Source: DATAES01 sp036257895 | GTDB taxonomy: Bacteria; Actinomycetota; Acidimicrobiia; Acidimicrobiales; JACDCH01 | Direction: 5' to 3' | DNA length: 14,091 nt | NCBI GenBank assembly: GCA_036257895.1 | Contig: DATAES010000259.1 | Span: 1 to 14,091, forward strand | Shown here: one piece after another, positions 1 to 6,058 of the stretch | Numbering within the stretch: the stretch's first letter is position 1 | Layout of the letters: each line of letters begins with the position of its first letter | Made by a program: the position numbers and the translations under genes | The notes under the pieces: model-generated | Database searches by the model: none | Seen by the model: only the letters and a program-made list of their open reading frames with translations | What the model was told of the DNA's origin: nothing

Positions 1-2
1 CG

Positions 3-605
3 ATTGGCGCCCTCGCCTTGACATCGGTCGTTTTCGTCGGCCTCACCGCGAACGGGTCGGATGCCTCGTCCACAACTCGATTCGACATGGCTCGTTCCGC
101 CGCGGCCGTCAACTCTGGCTGTCTTCCCGACGCCCAGGGCCACGTGCGCGTTGAGCAGCGTGCGGAGAACGAACGCATGACCGTGTCCGTGTCGGGGTTG
201 CCGGCCAACACCGGATTCGACCTGTTCATCACCCAACTGCCGGACGCGCCCTTCGGTGTCGCCTGGTACCAGAGCGACCTGGAAACCAACGCGCACGGTG
301 AAGGGGACGTGACAGTGCAGGGTCGGTTCAACCATGAGACGTTCTCGCTCTCGCAGAACGGTCCCGCCAACGGTTCGGACCCGACCCAGGGCGTGACGGG
401 ACCGGCCGTCAAGGACACGAAGGTCGTGTTCCGGCCGACGAGCCAGTTCCACATCGGACTGTGGTTCAACAGCGCCGAGGATGCGGCCAACGCGGGCTGC
501 CCCGGCAACGTGACGCCGTTCAACGGTGAGCAGCACGCCGGCACGCAGATCCTCAGCACCCGCAACTTCCCCGCCGACCACGGTCCCCTCGAGGCGATCG
601 GGTAA
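3..605 (+). CDS. Secreted protein of unknown function, 5' end cut by window edge
   Basis: The frame is open from the first bases of the window to a TAA at 603-605. The first visible residues (IGALALTSVVFVGL, then a Ser/Asp-rich stretch) look like the second half of a signal peptide or membrane anchor, so the true start lies upstream. The TTG at 18 falls inside this hydrophobic stretch and is unlikely to be the real start. The remaining ~175 residues are polar, rich in beta-type sequence, with two cysteines (CLPDAQG near the mature N-terminus and AGCPGN near the C-terminus) that could form a disulfide outside the cell. I do not recognise a family. It is followed by a perfect hairpin (643-677) and then by a lipoprotein and a sigma/anti-sigma pair, so it may belong to that envelope-related neighbourhood. 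A secreted location is well supported; function is unknown. Confidence 0.75.
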   Translation: MGALALTSVVFVGLTANGSDASSTTRFDMARSAAAVNSGCLPDAQGHVRVEQRAENERMTVSVSGLPANTGFDLFITQLPDAPFGVAWYQSDLETNAHGEGDVTVQGRFNHETFSLSQNGPANGSDPTQGVTGPAVKDTKVVFRPTSQFHIGLWFNSAEDAANAGCPGNVTPFNGEQHAGTQILSTRNFPADHGPLEAIG

Positions 606-642
606 CAAACGCAGAGGTTCTCATTCGGATCCTGCACGACGT

Positions 643-677
643 GAGGCGGCTCCCGGCACCTGATCGGGAGCCGCCTC
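643..677 (+). terminator. Hairpin terminator after the secreted protein gene
   Basis: A perfect 12-bp inverted repeat (GAGGCGGCTCCC at 643-654 and its complement at 666-677) encloses an 11-nt loop, 37 nt after the TAA of the secreted protein gene. Only a short T-poor tail follows (TTC), which is usual for high-GC actinobacterial terminators. It separates this gene from the lipoprotein gene downstream. Confidence 0.7.
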
Positions 678-760
678 TTCGCGCGACGAGCCGGAATGGC
701 GCAGAAACCGCTCTCACGTTCACGGTGAACCTGCCCGATCTCGTGGTCGTAGTCATTGCT

Positions 761-785
761 GGAACGGCCCGCACCTGTGGTGGTT
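761..785 (+). promoter_or_regulatory. Candidate ECF-type promoter before the lipoprotein gene
   Basis: GGAAC at 761-765 is followed after 17 nt by GTT at 783-785, close to the GGAAC/GGAAT-N18-GTT pattern of several actinobacterial ECF sigma promoters. Transcription would start about 25 nt before the ATG at 821, leaving room for the ribosome binding site. A 13-bp symmetric element (GTTCAC-G-GTGAAC, 718-730) lies upstream and might be an operator. Both are pattern matches only and could be chance. Confidence 0.3.
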
Positions 786-820
786 CCGATCAGTTGGAAC
801 TCACCGAAGGGAAAGATCCC

Positions 821-1339
821 ATGCGCATCCGATTCGTTACCAAGTCAAGTGCTCTGTTGCTGGGGCTGGTGCTCCTCGCTGCCGCGTGCGGGAGCAGCAC
901 CACCAAGACTGCGGCCCCGACCAACCCAGTCCGCTCCGACGCCACCGCTGTTTCGTCCGCAGCGAACACTGCGTTCGGCACGATCCTCACCGACGGGACG
1001 GGCAGGACGCTGTACTTCTTCGACAACGACAAGCCGATCAAGCCTCAGTCGTCGTGCACCGGCCAATGCGTCAAGGCGTGGCCGATCGTGCCTGCGTCGA
1101 GTGGACGCACGGTCGGGTCCGGTGTGGATGCCGCCAAGCTGGGCCAAATCGTCCGTACCGACGGTCAGATGCAGCTCACGTACAACAACTGGCCGATCTA
1201 CACATTCAGCGGCGACACCGCTGCAGGACAGACGAACGGTCAGGGCATCGGGGGCATCTGGCACGTCGCAGGGGTTGACGGCAAGCCGATCACCATGGCG
1301 GCGGTCCAATCGACCTCGCCGTCCGGCCCCGGTTATTAG
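821..1339 (+). CDS. Lipoprotein with two Y-x4-D repeats (PF03640/COG4315 type)
   Basis: A 172-aa predicted lipoprotein. The ATG at 821 is preceded by GAAGGGA (806-812) at good spacing; an in-frame extension upstream to 641 would run through the terminator hairpin and is rejected. Residues 1-23 form a signal peptide (basic N-terminus, hydrophobic core, LLAAAC with Cys23 as the lipidated residue). A Thr/Ser/Pro-rich linker leads to two copies of the family motif: YFFDND (65-70), followed by a CTGQC segment and WP, and YTFSGD (127-132), preceded by YNNWP and followed by a Gly-rich segment and IWHV. This matches the 'secreted repeat / Yx(FWY)xxD' lipoprotein family, whose biochemical role is not established. 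The gene lies between a terminator hairpin and a second hairpin, just before an ECF sigma gene, so it is a candidate member of that sigma factor's regulon. Confidence 0.88.
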   Translation: MRIRFVTKSSALLLGLVLLAAACGSSTTKTAAPTNPVRSDATAVSSAANTAFGTILTDGTGRTLYFFDNDKPIKPQSSCTGQCVKAWPIVPASSGRTVGSGVDAAKLGQIVRTDGQMQLTYNNWPIYTFSGDTAAGQTNGQGIGGIWHVAGVDGKPITMAAVQSTSPSGPGY

Positions 1340-1410
1340 TACGGCAGCCGAACCGATGGAGTGTTACAACGACCAACGCGCTCGTTGTATTGCTCCTCGC
1401 GGAAACATCG

Positions 1411-1442
1411 GATGTGCCGGGCCGGCATCGGCCCGGCACATC
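1411..1442 (+). terminator. Strong hairpin between lipoprotein and ECF sigma genes
   Basis: A perfect 13-bp stem (GATGTGCCGGGCC at 1411-1423, complement at 1430-1442) with a 6-nt loop GGCATC. It can extend by a few pairs (ATC/GAT) if one G is bulged. It lies 71 nt after the lipoprotein stop and 48 nt before the likely sigma start. There is no T tract. It is most simply a terminator for the lipoprotein gene, but it would also sit in the leader if the two genes are co-transcribed. Confidence 0.6.
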
Positions 1443-1490
1443 GATCGACATGTACGCCGACTGAGTGTCGCTGCTGAACAGCAGGGCGAC

Positions 1491-2015
1491 GTGACGGATC
1501 TGCGAAGCACCGACGCTATTGATTCGGCATACCGAGATTTCGGCGCCGCCTTGTTTCGTTTTGCGTCCCGGTCGTTGGGCGACCGGGGCTCAGCTGAGGA
1601 AGCGGTGCAGGAGACCTTCGTCCGAGCCTGGCGGGCGGCTGATCGATACGACGAAGCCCGGGCTCCGCTCCAAGCGTGGCTGTTCGCCATCTGCCGCAAC
1701 GTGGTCATCGACATGAGCAGAGCCCGCAAGATCCGTCCCGCGTTGGCCGATGGCGGTGTTGCCGCCTCCCGAGAGCCAGGCACTGGCGTCGATGCCATCG
1801 ACAAGATGGTGCAATCCGCAGCGCTCGAGGAGGCCCTGCGCCAGGTGGGTCCCGAGCACCGGCAGGTGCTCATCGAGGTCGTGATCCTCGACCGCCCCCA
1901 GGATGCGGTGGCCGCCGATCTGGGGGTACCGGTTGGCACCGTCAAGAGCAGGGTGTTCTATGGCTTGCGCAGCTTGCGCAAGTCCCTCGAGGCGATTGGT
2001 TGGACCGATGACTGA
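1491..2015 (+). CDS. ECF (group 4) RNA polymerase sigma factor, SigK-like by context
   Basis: A 174-aa extracytoplasmic-function sigma factor. Region sigma-2 covers roughly residues 10-80 (AYRDFGAALFRFASRSLGD, then EEAVQETFVRAWR and a W-L-F-AICRNVVIDMSR segment), typical of promoter melting and -10 recognition. Region sigma-4 covers roughly 115-168 (EHRQVLIEV, then a helix-turn-helix with VPVGTVKSRVFYGLRSLRK) for -35 recognition. I chose the GTG at 1491 because it follows GCAGGG (1481-1486) and gives the usual family length. An ATG at 1356 is in frame but would place the 13-bp hairpin inside the coding region. The gene overlaps the next by 8 nt, so sigma and anti-sigma are translationally coupled. 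The RskA-like partner suggests the SigK group, but subgroup assignment needs a phylogeny. Confidence 0.88.
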   Translation: MTDLRSTDAIDSAYRDFGAALFRFASRSLGDRGSAEEAVQETFVRAWRAADRYDEARAPLQAWLFAICRNVVIDMSRARKIRPALADGGVAASREPGTGVDAIDKMVQSAALEEALRQVGPEHRQVLIEVVILDRPQDAVAADLGVPVGTVKSRVFYGLRSLRKSLEAIGWTDD

Positions 2016-2700
2016 GGCATGCGCCGATCGGCATGACGACATCGTCGACACGCTCATGGGCAGCCTGTCCGACGAGCGCAAGGCCGAGTTCGATGCCCAC
2101 ACCCGCTCGTGCGCCGGGTGCGCGGAAGCGGTCCGGGAGCTCAGCTCGGTGGCGTCACGCCTGCACGGTTCTGACGTCGACCTCGACGCGGTCGAGCGGT
2201 TCGACGCGCCACCCGCGGGCCTGAGCGCGCGTGTCACGCAGGCGATCGAACAGGCCCGTACGGAGGACTCGACGGTCCGACAGCTGGAACCCCGAGGCCG
2301 GCGCGCCCGTCGCATCTCGCTGGCGGTCCTCGCTGCGGCTGTCGTCCTCGCCGTCGTCACCATCCTCGGGTTCCGGCACTCGAATCCTGCTACTCACTCC
2401 GAGCAAGTGGCGCTGGCGGCCAAGGACACCGCCCCGGGGGCGTCCGCGACCGCTGCGCTGCGCCCGCAGCCGTACGGCATCGCAATCGACCTGGACGTTG
2501 CCGGACTCGACGAGGGAACGGTGTACGCCCTCTGGCTCGCGGACGCCTCGGGGACGCGGAGCCCCGCCGGCACCTTTGTCGCCGGCCACGACGGAACGGC
2601 GGCGATCGACACCAGCACCGCTCTTCCTCGCGACAGGGCCGTCAAGATCTGGATCACCGATCCCACCGACACGACCGTGCTGGCCGCGCCATTGGCCTAG
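2008..2700 (+). CDS. rskA: Membrane anti-sigma factor, RskA-like
   Basis: A 230-aa anti-sigma factor. The cytoplasmic N-terminus carries the zinc-binding anti-sigma (ZAS) signature: His9, then H-T-R-S-C-A-G-C (His31, Cys35, Cys38). After a Glu/Arg-rich linker there is one membrane helix at about 103-122 (ISLAVLAAAVVLAVVTILGF). The outer domain (about 150-230), with YALWLAD, PAGTFVA and VKIWITDPTDT motifs, matches the anti-sigma-K factor RskA C-terminal domain, and total length is close to that of the mycobacterial protein. The ATG at 2008 overlaps the sigma stop (ATGACTGA), indicating coupled expression. By family knowledge, such proteins hold the sigma factor inactive at the membrane until regulated proteolysis releases it; the signal here is unknown. 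Confidence 0.87.
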   Translation: MTEACADRHDDIVDTLMGSLSDERKAEFDAHTRSCAGCAEAVRELSSVASRLHGSDVDLDAVERFDAPPAGLSARVTQAIEQARTEDSTVRQLEPRGRRARRISLAVLAAAVVLAVVTILGFRHSNPATHSEQVALAAKDTAPGASATAALRPQPYGIAIDLDVAGLDEGTVYALWLADASGTRSPAGTFVAGHDGTAAIDTSTALPRDRAVKIWITDPTDTTVLAAPLA

Positions 2701-2731
2701 CGGCTTCCTTTCGTTCTCGGTCAGCGCATCT

Positions 2732-2776
2732 CATGCCCGTGCCGCCGATGTCGATCGCGAGCGTGGTCGGACCCAT
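2732..2776 (-). pseudogene. Probable 5' remnant of a ROK-family (polyphosphate) glucokinase gene
   Basis: Read on the minus strand from the ATG at 2776, the codons give MGPTTLAIDIGGTGM. LAIDIGGTG is the N-terminal phosphate-binding signature of ROK-family sugar kinases and polyphosphate glucokinases, and it normally sits right at the start of these proteins. Beyond 2732 the frame continues as charged, low-complexity sequence (RCADRERKEAARP) without the expected Lys/Val-Leu-Asp continuation and soon runs into the 3' end of the anti-sigma gene on the other strand. No further kinase sequence is visible in any frame. The simplest reading is a truncated gene left after a rearrangement; a chance match cannot be excluded because the stretch is short. 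Confidence 0.45.
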
Positions 2777-2928
2777 CGGTCGTCTCGCCCTCGACCGGCG
2801 CGGCGCGGCGTCGACGTCCTCGTCTTGTCTGTGTGCGCACTCATCCGCTCTGCGACGGGGTCGACTGCCGCGTCCCGACAGCAGCATCTACCATGCAAGA
2901 TTCACACAGAGGCTGGAGGACCCGAGCG
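2777..2928. other. Intergenic region, no gene recognised
   Basis: About 150 nt between the glucokinase remnant (leftward) and the zinc-ribbon gene (rightward), the usual place for divergent promoters. A TAnnnT element (TACCAT, 2889-2894) lies 34 nt before the GTG at 2929 and could be a -10 box, but I see no convincing -35 partner. Short open frames here lack protein-like composition. Confidence 0.4.
2915..2920 (+). promoter_or_regulatory. Ribosome binding site fixing the zinc-ribbon start
   Basis: GGAGGA lies 8 nt before the GTG at 2929. It is one of the best Shine-Dalgarno matches in the window and supports this GTG over the in-frame ATG at 2893. Confidence 0.75.
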
Positions 2929-3297
2929 GTGACGCTGTCGGAACGGTTGGAGCGGGCGAAGCTGGAGCGAATGCTGGCGGCCGGGCTGCTGCACGGCGAG
3001 GCTGCCCTGAGGCCCGAGGCCGACATCGACGTGACCGACGCGAACACCGACAGGGACAGCTTCAGCTCCGACGACCTCGAGATCGAGGTCAGAGCGACCG
3101 GGCTGCATGCCGTCAGCCCGGTGGGCCAGCAGACCAAGTTCGCGGACGCACCGGTCGTGGCCGGCGAGCGCCGTGCGGACTGCCCGACCTGCCGGCGCCC
3201 AGGGAATGTGGACATGGTCGACTTGGTCGGCAACGCCGTGCACATGAGCTGCGCCAGGTGCGGCACCTTGTGGCGGACGCCGCGCCCCGGCCGGTGA
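2929..3297 (+). CDS. Small C-terminal zinc-ribbon protein, function unknown
   Basis: A 122-aa protein starting at GTG 2929 behind a strong GGAGGA. The first ~30 residues are charged and probably helical (SERLERAKLERMLAAGLL). A central acidic stretch (about 30-55, rich in Asp) is likely flexible. The C-terminal 40 residues hold two CxxC pairs, CPTC (85-88) and CARC (108-111), separated by 19 residues, forming a classic zinc ribbon followed by GTLWRTPRPGR. There is no signal peptide. Zinc ribbons of this sort occur in many small nucleic-acid- or protein-binding proteins, so the fold is fairly sure but the function is not. Its stop lies only 4 nt from the end of the convergent DUF523 gene. It is not part of an obvious operon. 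Confidence 0.75.
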   Translation: MTLSERLERAKLERMLAAGLLHGEAALRPEADIDVTDANTDRDSFSSDDLEIEVRATGLHAVSPVGQQTKFADAPVVAGERRADCPTCRRPGNVDMVDLVGNAVHMSCARCGTLWRTPRPGR

Positions 3298-3301
3298 CGA
3301 A

Positions 3302-3775
3302 CTAACCGCCGTCCAGGTCCTCCTCCGACACGACCTCGACACCAGCGCGGCGCAAGGCCTCAGCGGTGACGCCCTCGCCACGGACCCGGGTGCCCGTGAA
3401 CGTCCCGTCGAAGATCTCCTCGCACCCGCACGACGGCGAGCGTGCCTTGAGCACCGCCCGTCGCGCGCCCGTCGCAGCCGCGAGTTCCACGGCATGCGCC
3501 GCGCCCCGCGTGAACCACTCGGTCACGTCGCTGCCGTCCTCGTCGCGCACTGTTCCGTCGGGTTGACGTTCGGCCCGGTGACGCGGCGTCGGTAGTCCGC
3601 CCGCAGTCTCGGGACACACAGGAACGACACGATGCGTCGCTCGCAACGCGACCACAGCGTCGTGCGTGTTGGCCTCGCCCAAGTGGTTGCAATGCACACC
3701 GAGCAGACACGCGGACACGAGCAGTGTGGGACGGGATCCCTGGTCTGCGCGCGCGCCAGCACTACGTTCGATCAC
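3302..3775 (-). CDS. DUF523 family protein (COG1683, YbbK-like)
   Basis: A 157-aa protein with the full DUF523 pattern: LVSACLLG (19-26, Cys23), Cys29, PVCPETAGGLPTPR (52-65), a VTEWFTRGA segment (84-92), KARSPSCGC (110-118), FDGTFTG and GEGVTAEALRRAGVEVVSEE near the end. The conserved cysteines (23, 29, 54, 116) suggest metal or cluster binding; no firm function is known to me. The usual arginine/tyrosine-rich segment after the second cysteine is replaced here by NHLGEANTHD. The GTG at 3775 gives about 19 residues before VSACLLG, more than usual, but no better start is seen; an internal GTG at the V of VSAC has no ribosome binding site. It diverges from the sigma gene with only 26 nt between starts. 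Confidence 0.85.
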   Translation of the reverse strand: MIERSAGARADQGSRPTLLVSACLLGVHCNHLGEANTHDAVVALRATHRVVPVCPETAGGLPTPRHRAERQPDGTVRDEDGSDVTEWFTRGAAHAVELAAATGARRAVLKARSPSCGCEEIFDGTFTGTRVRGEGVTAEALRRAGVEVVSEEDLDGG

Positions 3776-3790
3776 GAACCGAACCTACCC

Positions 3791-3795
3791 GAGGG
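3791..3795 (+). promoter_or_regulatory. Ribosome binding site deciding the sigma factor start
   Basis: GAGGG at 3791-3795 directly abuts an ATG at 3796 but lies 6 nt before the second in-frame ATG at 3802. The spacing favours 3802. Confidence 0.55.
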
Positions 3796-3801
3796 ATGCG
3801 G

Positions 3802-4719
3802 ATGGCAGGCCGGAGCACGACAGCAGCACAACGGTCCGATCGTTCCGGCGATCGCGATCTCGTGCAGCAGTATCTCGGCGAACTCCGGCGCGAGCCGCTC
3901 CTCACCGCGGCCGAAGAAGTCGAGCTTGCGCAGCGGATCGAGCTCGGCACCGCGGCCGGCGCGACGCCCCAAGATCGAGCCATCGCAGCCGCGGCGCGTC
4001 AGCGGTTCATTGAAGCGAACCTGCGACTCGTCGTGTCGGTGGCCAAGCGATATCAGTCGGCAGGTTTGCCGATGCTCGACCTCATCCAGGAAGGCAACCT
4101 CGGGTTGATGCGCGCCGTCGAGAAGTTCGACTGGCGCAAGGGCTTCAAGTTCTCCACCTATGCAACATGGTGGATCCGGCAAGGAATCACGCGTGCCATC
4201 GCCGACAAGAGCCGAACGATACGGGTACCCGCCCATCTCGGCGAGGCGCTGTCGGTGCTCGCCCGGACGTCGGCGCAGATGCTCAAGACGCTCGGCCGGG
4301 AACCGACGATCGCCGAACTCGCCGCCGAGAGTGGGTTCTCGGTCGACAAAGTCGAGGACGCGCTCCGAGTCGAGCCCGACCTCGTGTCGCTGTCCGCGAT
4401 CGTCGGCCTCGACGGCGACGTCGAGCTGGCCGACCTGTTGGCCGACCACTCCGCCCGCGCGCCCGACGAGGTCGCGGCGCAGTCGCTGGAGTCTGCCGCC
4501 CTCCGCTCGTCGCTCGAGCGCCTCGACCAACGCGAGCGCGACGTGCTGTGCCTGCGCTTCGGCCTCACCTGCGAACAGCCGCTGACGCTGGAGGAGGTGG
4601 GCCGGCGGTTCGATCTCACCCGCGAGCGGATCCGCCAGATCGAGGCGAAGGCACTCACGAAGCTGCGTCATCCGTGTCTGCCCGGTCACCTCCGGACATT
4701 GGTGACGCTCGCTGGCTGA
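3802..4719 (+). CDS. RpoD/SigB-like (group 1/2) RNA polymerase sigma factor
   Basis: A 305-aa sigma-70 factor of the primary/primary-like class. Region 1.2 starts near residue 20 (DLVQQYLGELRREPLLTAAEE). Region 2 holds ANLRLVVSVAKRYQ, LDLIQEGNLGLMRAVEKFDW and FSTYATWWIRQGITRAI, the -10 recognition and melting core. Region 3 follows (RTIRVPAHLGE, then GREPTIAELAAESG). Region 4 ends with LDQRERDVLCLRFGL and the HTH LTLEEVGRRF-LTRERIRQIEAKALTKLRHP for the -35 box. There is no region 1.1 and no long acidic N-terminal extension, and length fits SigB/HrdA-type group 2 factors rather than a full actinobacterial SigA. No anti-sigma gene is adjacent. Its promoter must overlap the start of the divergent DUF523 gene. 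It ends 5 nt from the convergent Nudix gene. Confidence 0.9.
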   Translation: MAGRSTTAAQRSDRSGDRDLVQQYLGELRREPLLTAAEEVELAQRIELGTAAGATPQDRAIAAAARQRFIEANLRLVVSVAKRYQSAGLPMLDLIQEGNLGLMRAVEKFDWRKGFKFSTYATWWIRQGITRAIADKSRTIRVPAHLGEALSVLARTSAQMLKTLGREPTIAELAAESGFSVDKVEDALRVEPDLVSLSAIVGLDGDVELADLLADHSARAPDEVAAQSLESAALRSSLERLDQRERDVLCLRFGLTCEQPLTLEEVGRRFDLTRERIRQIEAKALTKLRHPCLPGHLRTLVTLAG

Positions 4720-4724
4720 GCGTC

Positions 4725-5228
4725 CTACGCGGGTAGCGGCCGCGCCGGCGGCGACAGGCTGGCACGCGCCAAGGCTTGGAGCGCCTGAACGGTCTCCCAC
4801 TGCAGCTCGGGCAACTCGGTGGGAGAGAACCAGCCGACCTCGACGATCTCGACCGAGCTCGGACCGACGAGATCGACGTCGGCATCGCGCATTGGACGCG
4901 CTCGGAACACGATGTCGATCCGCCTCGATGGAGCGTCGACCACAACGGCCGGCTCGGACACGAGCGTCACATCGAGTCCGACCTCCTCGAAGATCTCACG
5001 GCGCGCCGCATCCGTCGGATGCTCACGCCTCTCCAACAAGCCACCAGGCAAACCCCAGTGCCTTCGATACAACTGGCGGATCAGCAGCACGCGGCCGTCG
5101 GCGCGCTCGATGAGACAGATCGCGCCCGCCGAGAACGTGGGACTGACGAGCCGCACCACACTGCGCCGAAGGCGACTGGGCAGATGCCGGTACACCAACA
5201 GCAACCAGCGGTGCACCCGAGCGATCAC
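4725..5228 (-). CDS. Nudix hydrolase
   Basis: A 167-aa protein with a perfect Nudix box at residues 63-85: G-x5-E-x7-REIFEEVGL (GLLERRE, then RREIFEEVGL), which binds the divalent metal and cleaves nucleoside-diphosphate-linked substrates. A GWFSPTELPELQWETVQALQAL tail is typical of the family. Residues 5-30 are basic and partly hydrophobic (VHRWLLLVYRHLPSRLRRSVVRLV), as in other actinobacterial Nudix proteins with a short N-terminal helix. The GTG at 5228 is 17 nt after the phosphatase stop (5246), so the two probably form one transcript; the ribosome binding site is weak and a GTG 12 nt further in is possible. The substrate cannot be read from sequence. Confidence 0.88.
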   Translation of the reverse strand: MIARVHRWLLLVYRHLPSRLRRSVVRLVSPTFSAGAICLIERADGRVLLIRQLYRRHWGLPGGLLERREHPTDAARREIFEEVGLDVTLVSEPAVVVDAPSRRIDIVFRARPMRDADVDLVGPSSVEIVEVGWFSPTELPELQWETVQALQALARASLSPPARPLPA

Positions 5229-5245
5229 CCGCTCAGGGTAAGCGC

Positions 5246-5986
5246 TTACGGCGCAACTGATCGACGGGCCTCCACCACCTCGGCGAGAAGCGCCGGATGG
5301 CCAGCGGCGAGCGGCGTGCGGCGAGCATCGTGCTCGAGCACGACCAACGCCCGACCGTTCGCGTCCGCGACGGCGCCACCCGCTTCCGTGCACACGAGCA
5401 TGCCGCCCAGGTAGTCCCACGGACCGTGCGCGTCCCAACTGCAATCGATGTAGGCGTCGACGGTGCCACTCGCGACCGCGCACAGGTCGAGGGCGGCCGC
5501 ACCGAGGGCGCGGTACTGGTTCCAGCCGAGCCAGCGGCGCGGGAACCCCGACAGTGCGACAAGCGATTCGCCCATCGACATGCGCGCCGAGGGCTGCAGC
5601 GGCTTCCCGTCGCCTGTGGCGCCGGCGTTGCGTTCCGCGACATAGCTCGTTCCGCTCACCAGGTTGACGACGAGCGCGGCGAGCGGGCCCTCGGCATCCA
5701 CCGCGCACAAGCTGGTCGCAAACCACGGGATCCCGCGCGCCGCATTCGTCGATCCGTCCACGGGATCGACGACCACGGTGACGGCCCGATCGGGATGATG
5801 ACGGCCGGACTCCTCGGACAGTACGCCGAGACCGTGCCGGGTCAACACGTCGACGGCCACCTTGTCGGCGGCGAGGTCGCTGCGGTACTGGCCGGGCCTG
5901 GTGCCCGCGGGTCCCCAGTCGTCGAGATCGCCGAGCGAGTCCCGAACTGCCGCCGCGGCCTCGGCGAGCACGGCATGCAGATCCAC
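5246..5986 (-). CDS. Inositol monophosphatase family protein (SuhB/HisN/CysQ-like)
   Basis: A ~246-aa Mg-dependent phosphatase. Metal-site motifs are complete: SEES (57-60, with Glu58-Glu59), VVDPVDGSTN (72-81, Asp74 and Asp77) and the C-terminal WDYLGGMLVCTEAGG (190-204, Asp191). ALDLCAVASGTVDAYID (165-181) is the usual segment before the last motif. Such enzymes dephosphorylate inositol phosphate, histidinol phosphate, PAP or fructose-1,6-bisphosphate; the exact substrate is not determined here. The start is uncertain: GTG at 5986 is the only GTG/ATG/TTG in frame between the conserved region and an ATG at 6108 that would overlap the divergent gene. It has no Shine-Dalgarno, so it may be leaderless. 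The Nudix gene follows in the same direction. Confidence 0.87.
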   Translation of the reverse strand: MDLHAVLAEAAAAVRDSLGDLDDWGPAGTRPGQYRSDLAADKVAVDVLTRHGLGVLSEESGRHHPDRAVTVVVDPVDGSTNAARGIPWFATSLCAVDAEGPLAALVVNLVSGTSYVAERNAGATGDGKPLQPSARMSMGESLVALSGFPRRWLGWNQYRALGAAALDLCAVASGTVDAYIDCSWDAHGPWDYLGGMLVCTEAGGAVADANGRALVVLEHDARRTPLAAGHPALLAEVVEARRSVAP

Positions 5987-6058
5987 GTCGTTGATGGTGG
6001 CAGGCCACGCGACGTGGGGGGCGGAATCCGCACCGAGCCGTGGCAGGCTGTGGGGGCT

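Noticed and set aside
641..820. In-frame extension of the lipoprotein upstream to 641
   Set aside because: It covers the terminator hairpin and would bury the signal peptide; ATG 821 has a good ribosome binding site.
756..1490. Long N-terminal extension of the ECF sigma frame
   Set aside because: It runs through the lipoprotein gene in another frame with Arg/Ser/Pro-rich composition and through the 13-bp hairpin; the sigma domain begins after 1491.
5238..5249. Perfect 12-bp palindrome GTAAGCGCTTAC over the phosphatase stop
   Set aside because: A few such palindromes are expected by chance in 14 kb, and it falls in coding sequence between coupled genes.
5997..6048. Direct repeat GTGGCAGGC (5997-6005 and 6040-6048) in the divergent gap
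   Set aside because: Nine bases with a 34-nt gap between copies is weak in GC-rich DNA and has no symmetric operator form.
5297..6058. + strand extension upstream of the 187-aa protein
   Set aside because: It lies opposite the phosphatase, whose DPVDGSTN and WDYLGG motifs are certain; only the part from 6059 looks protein-like.
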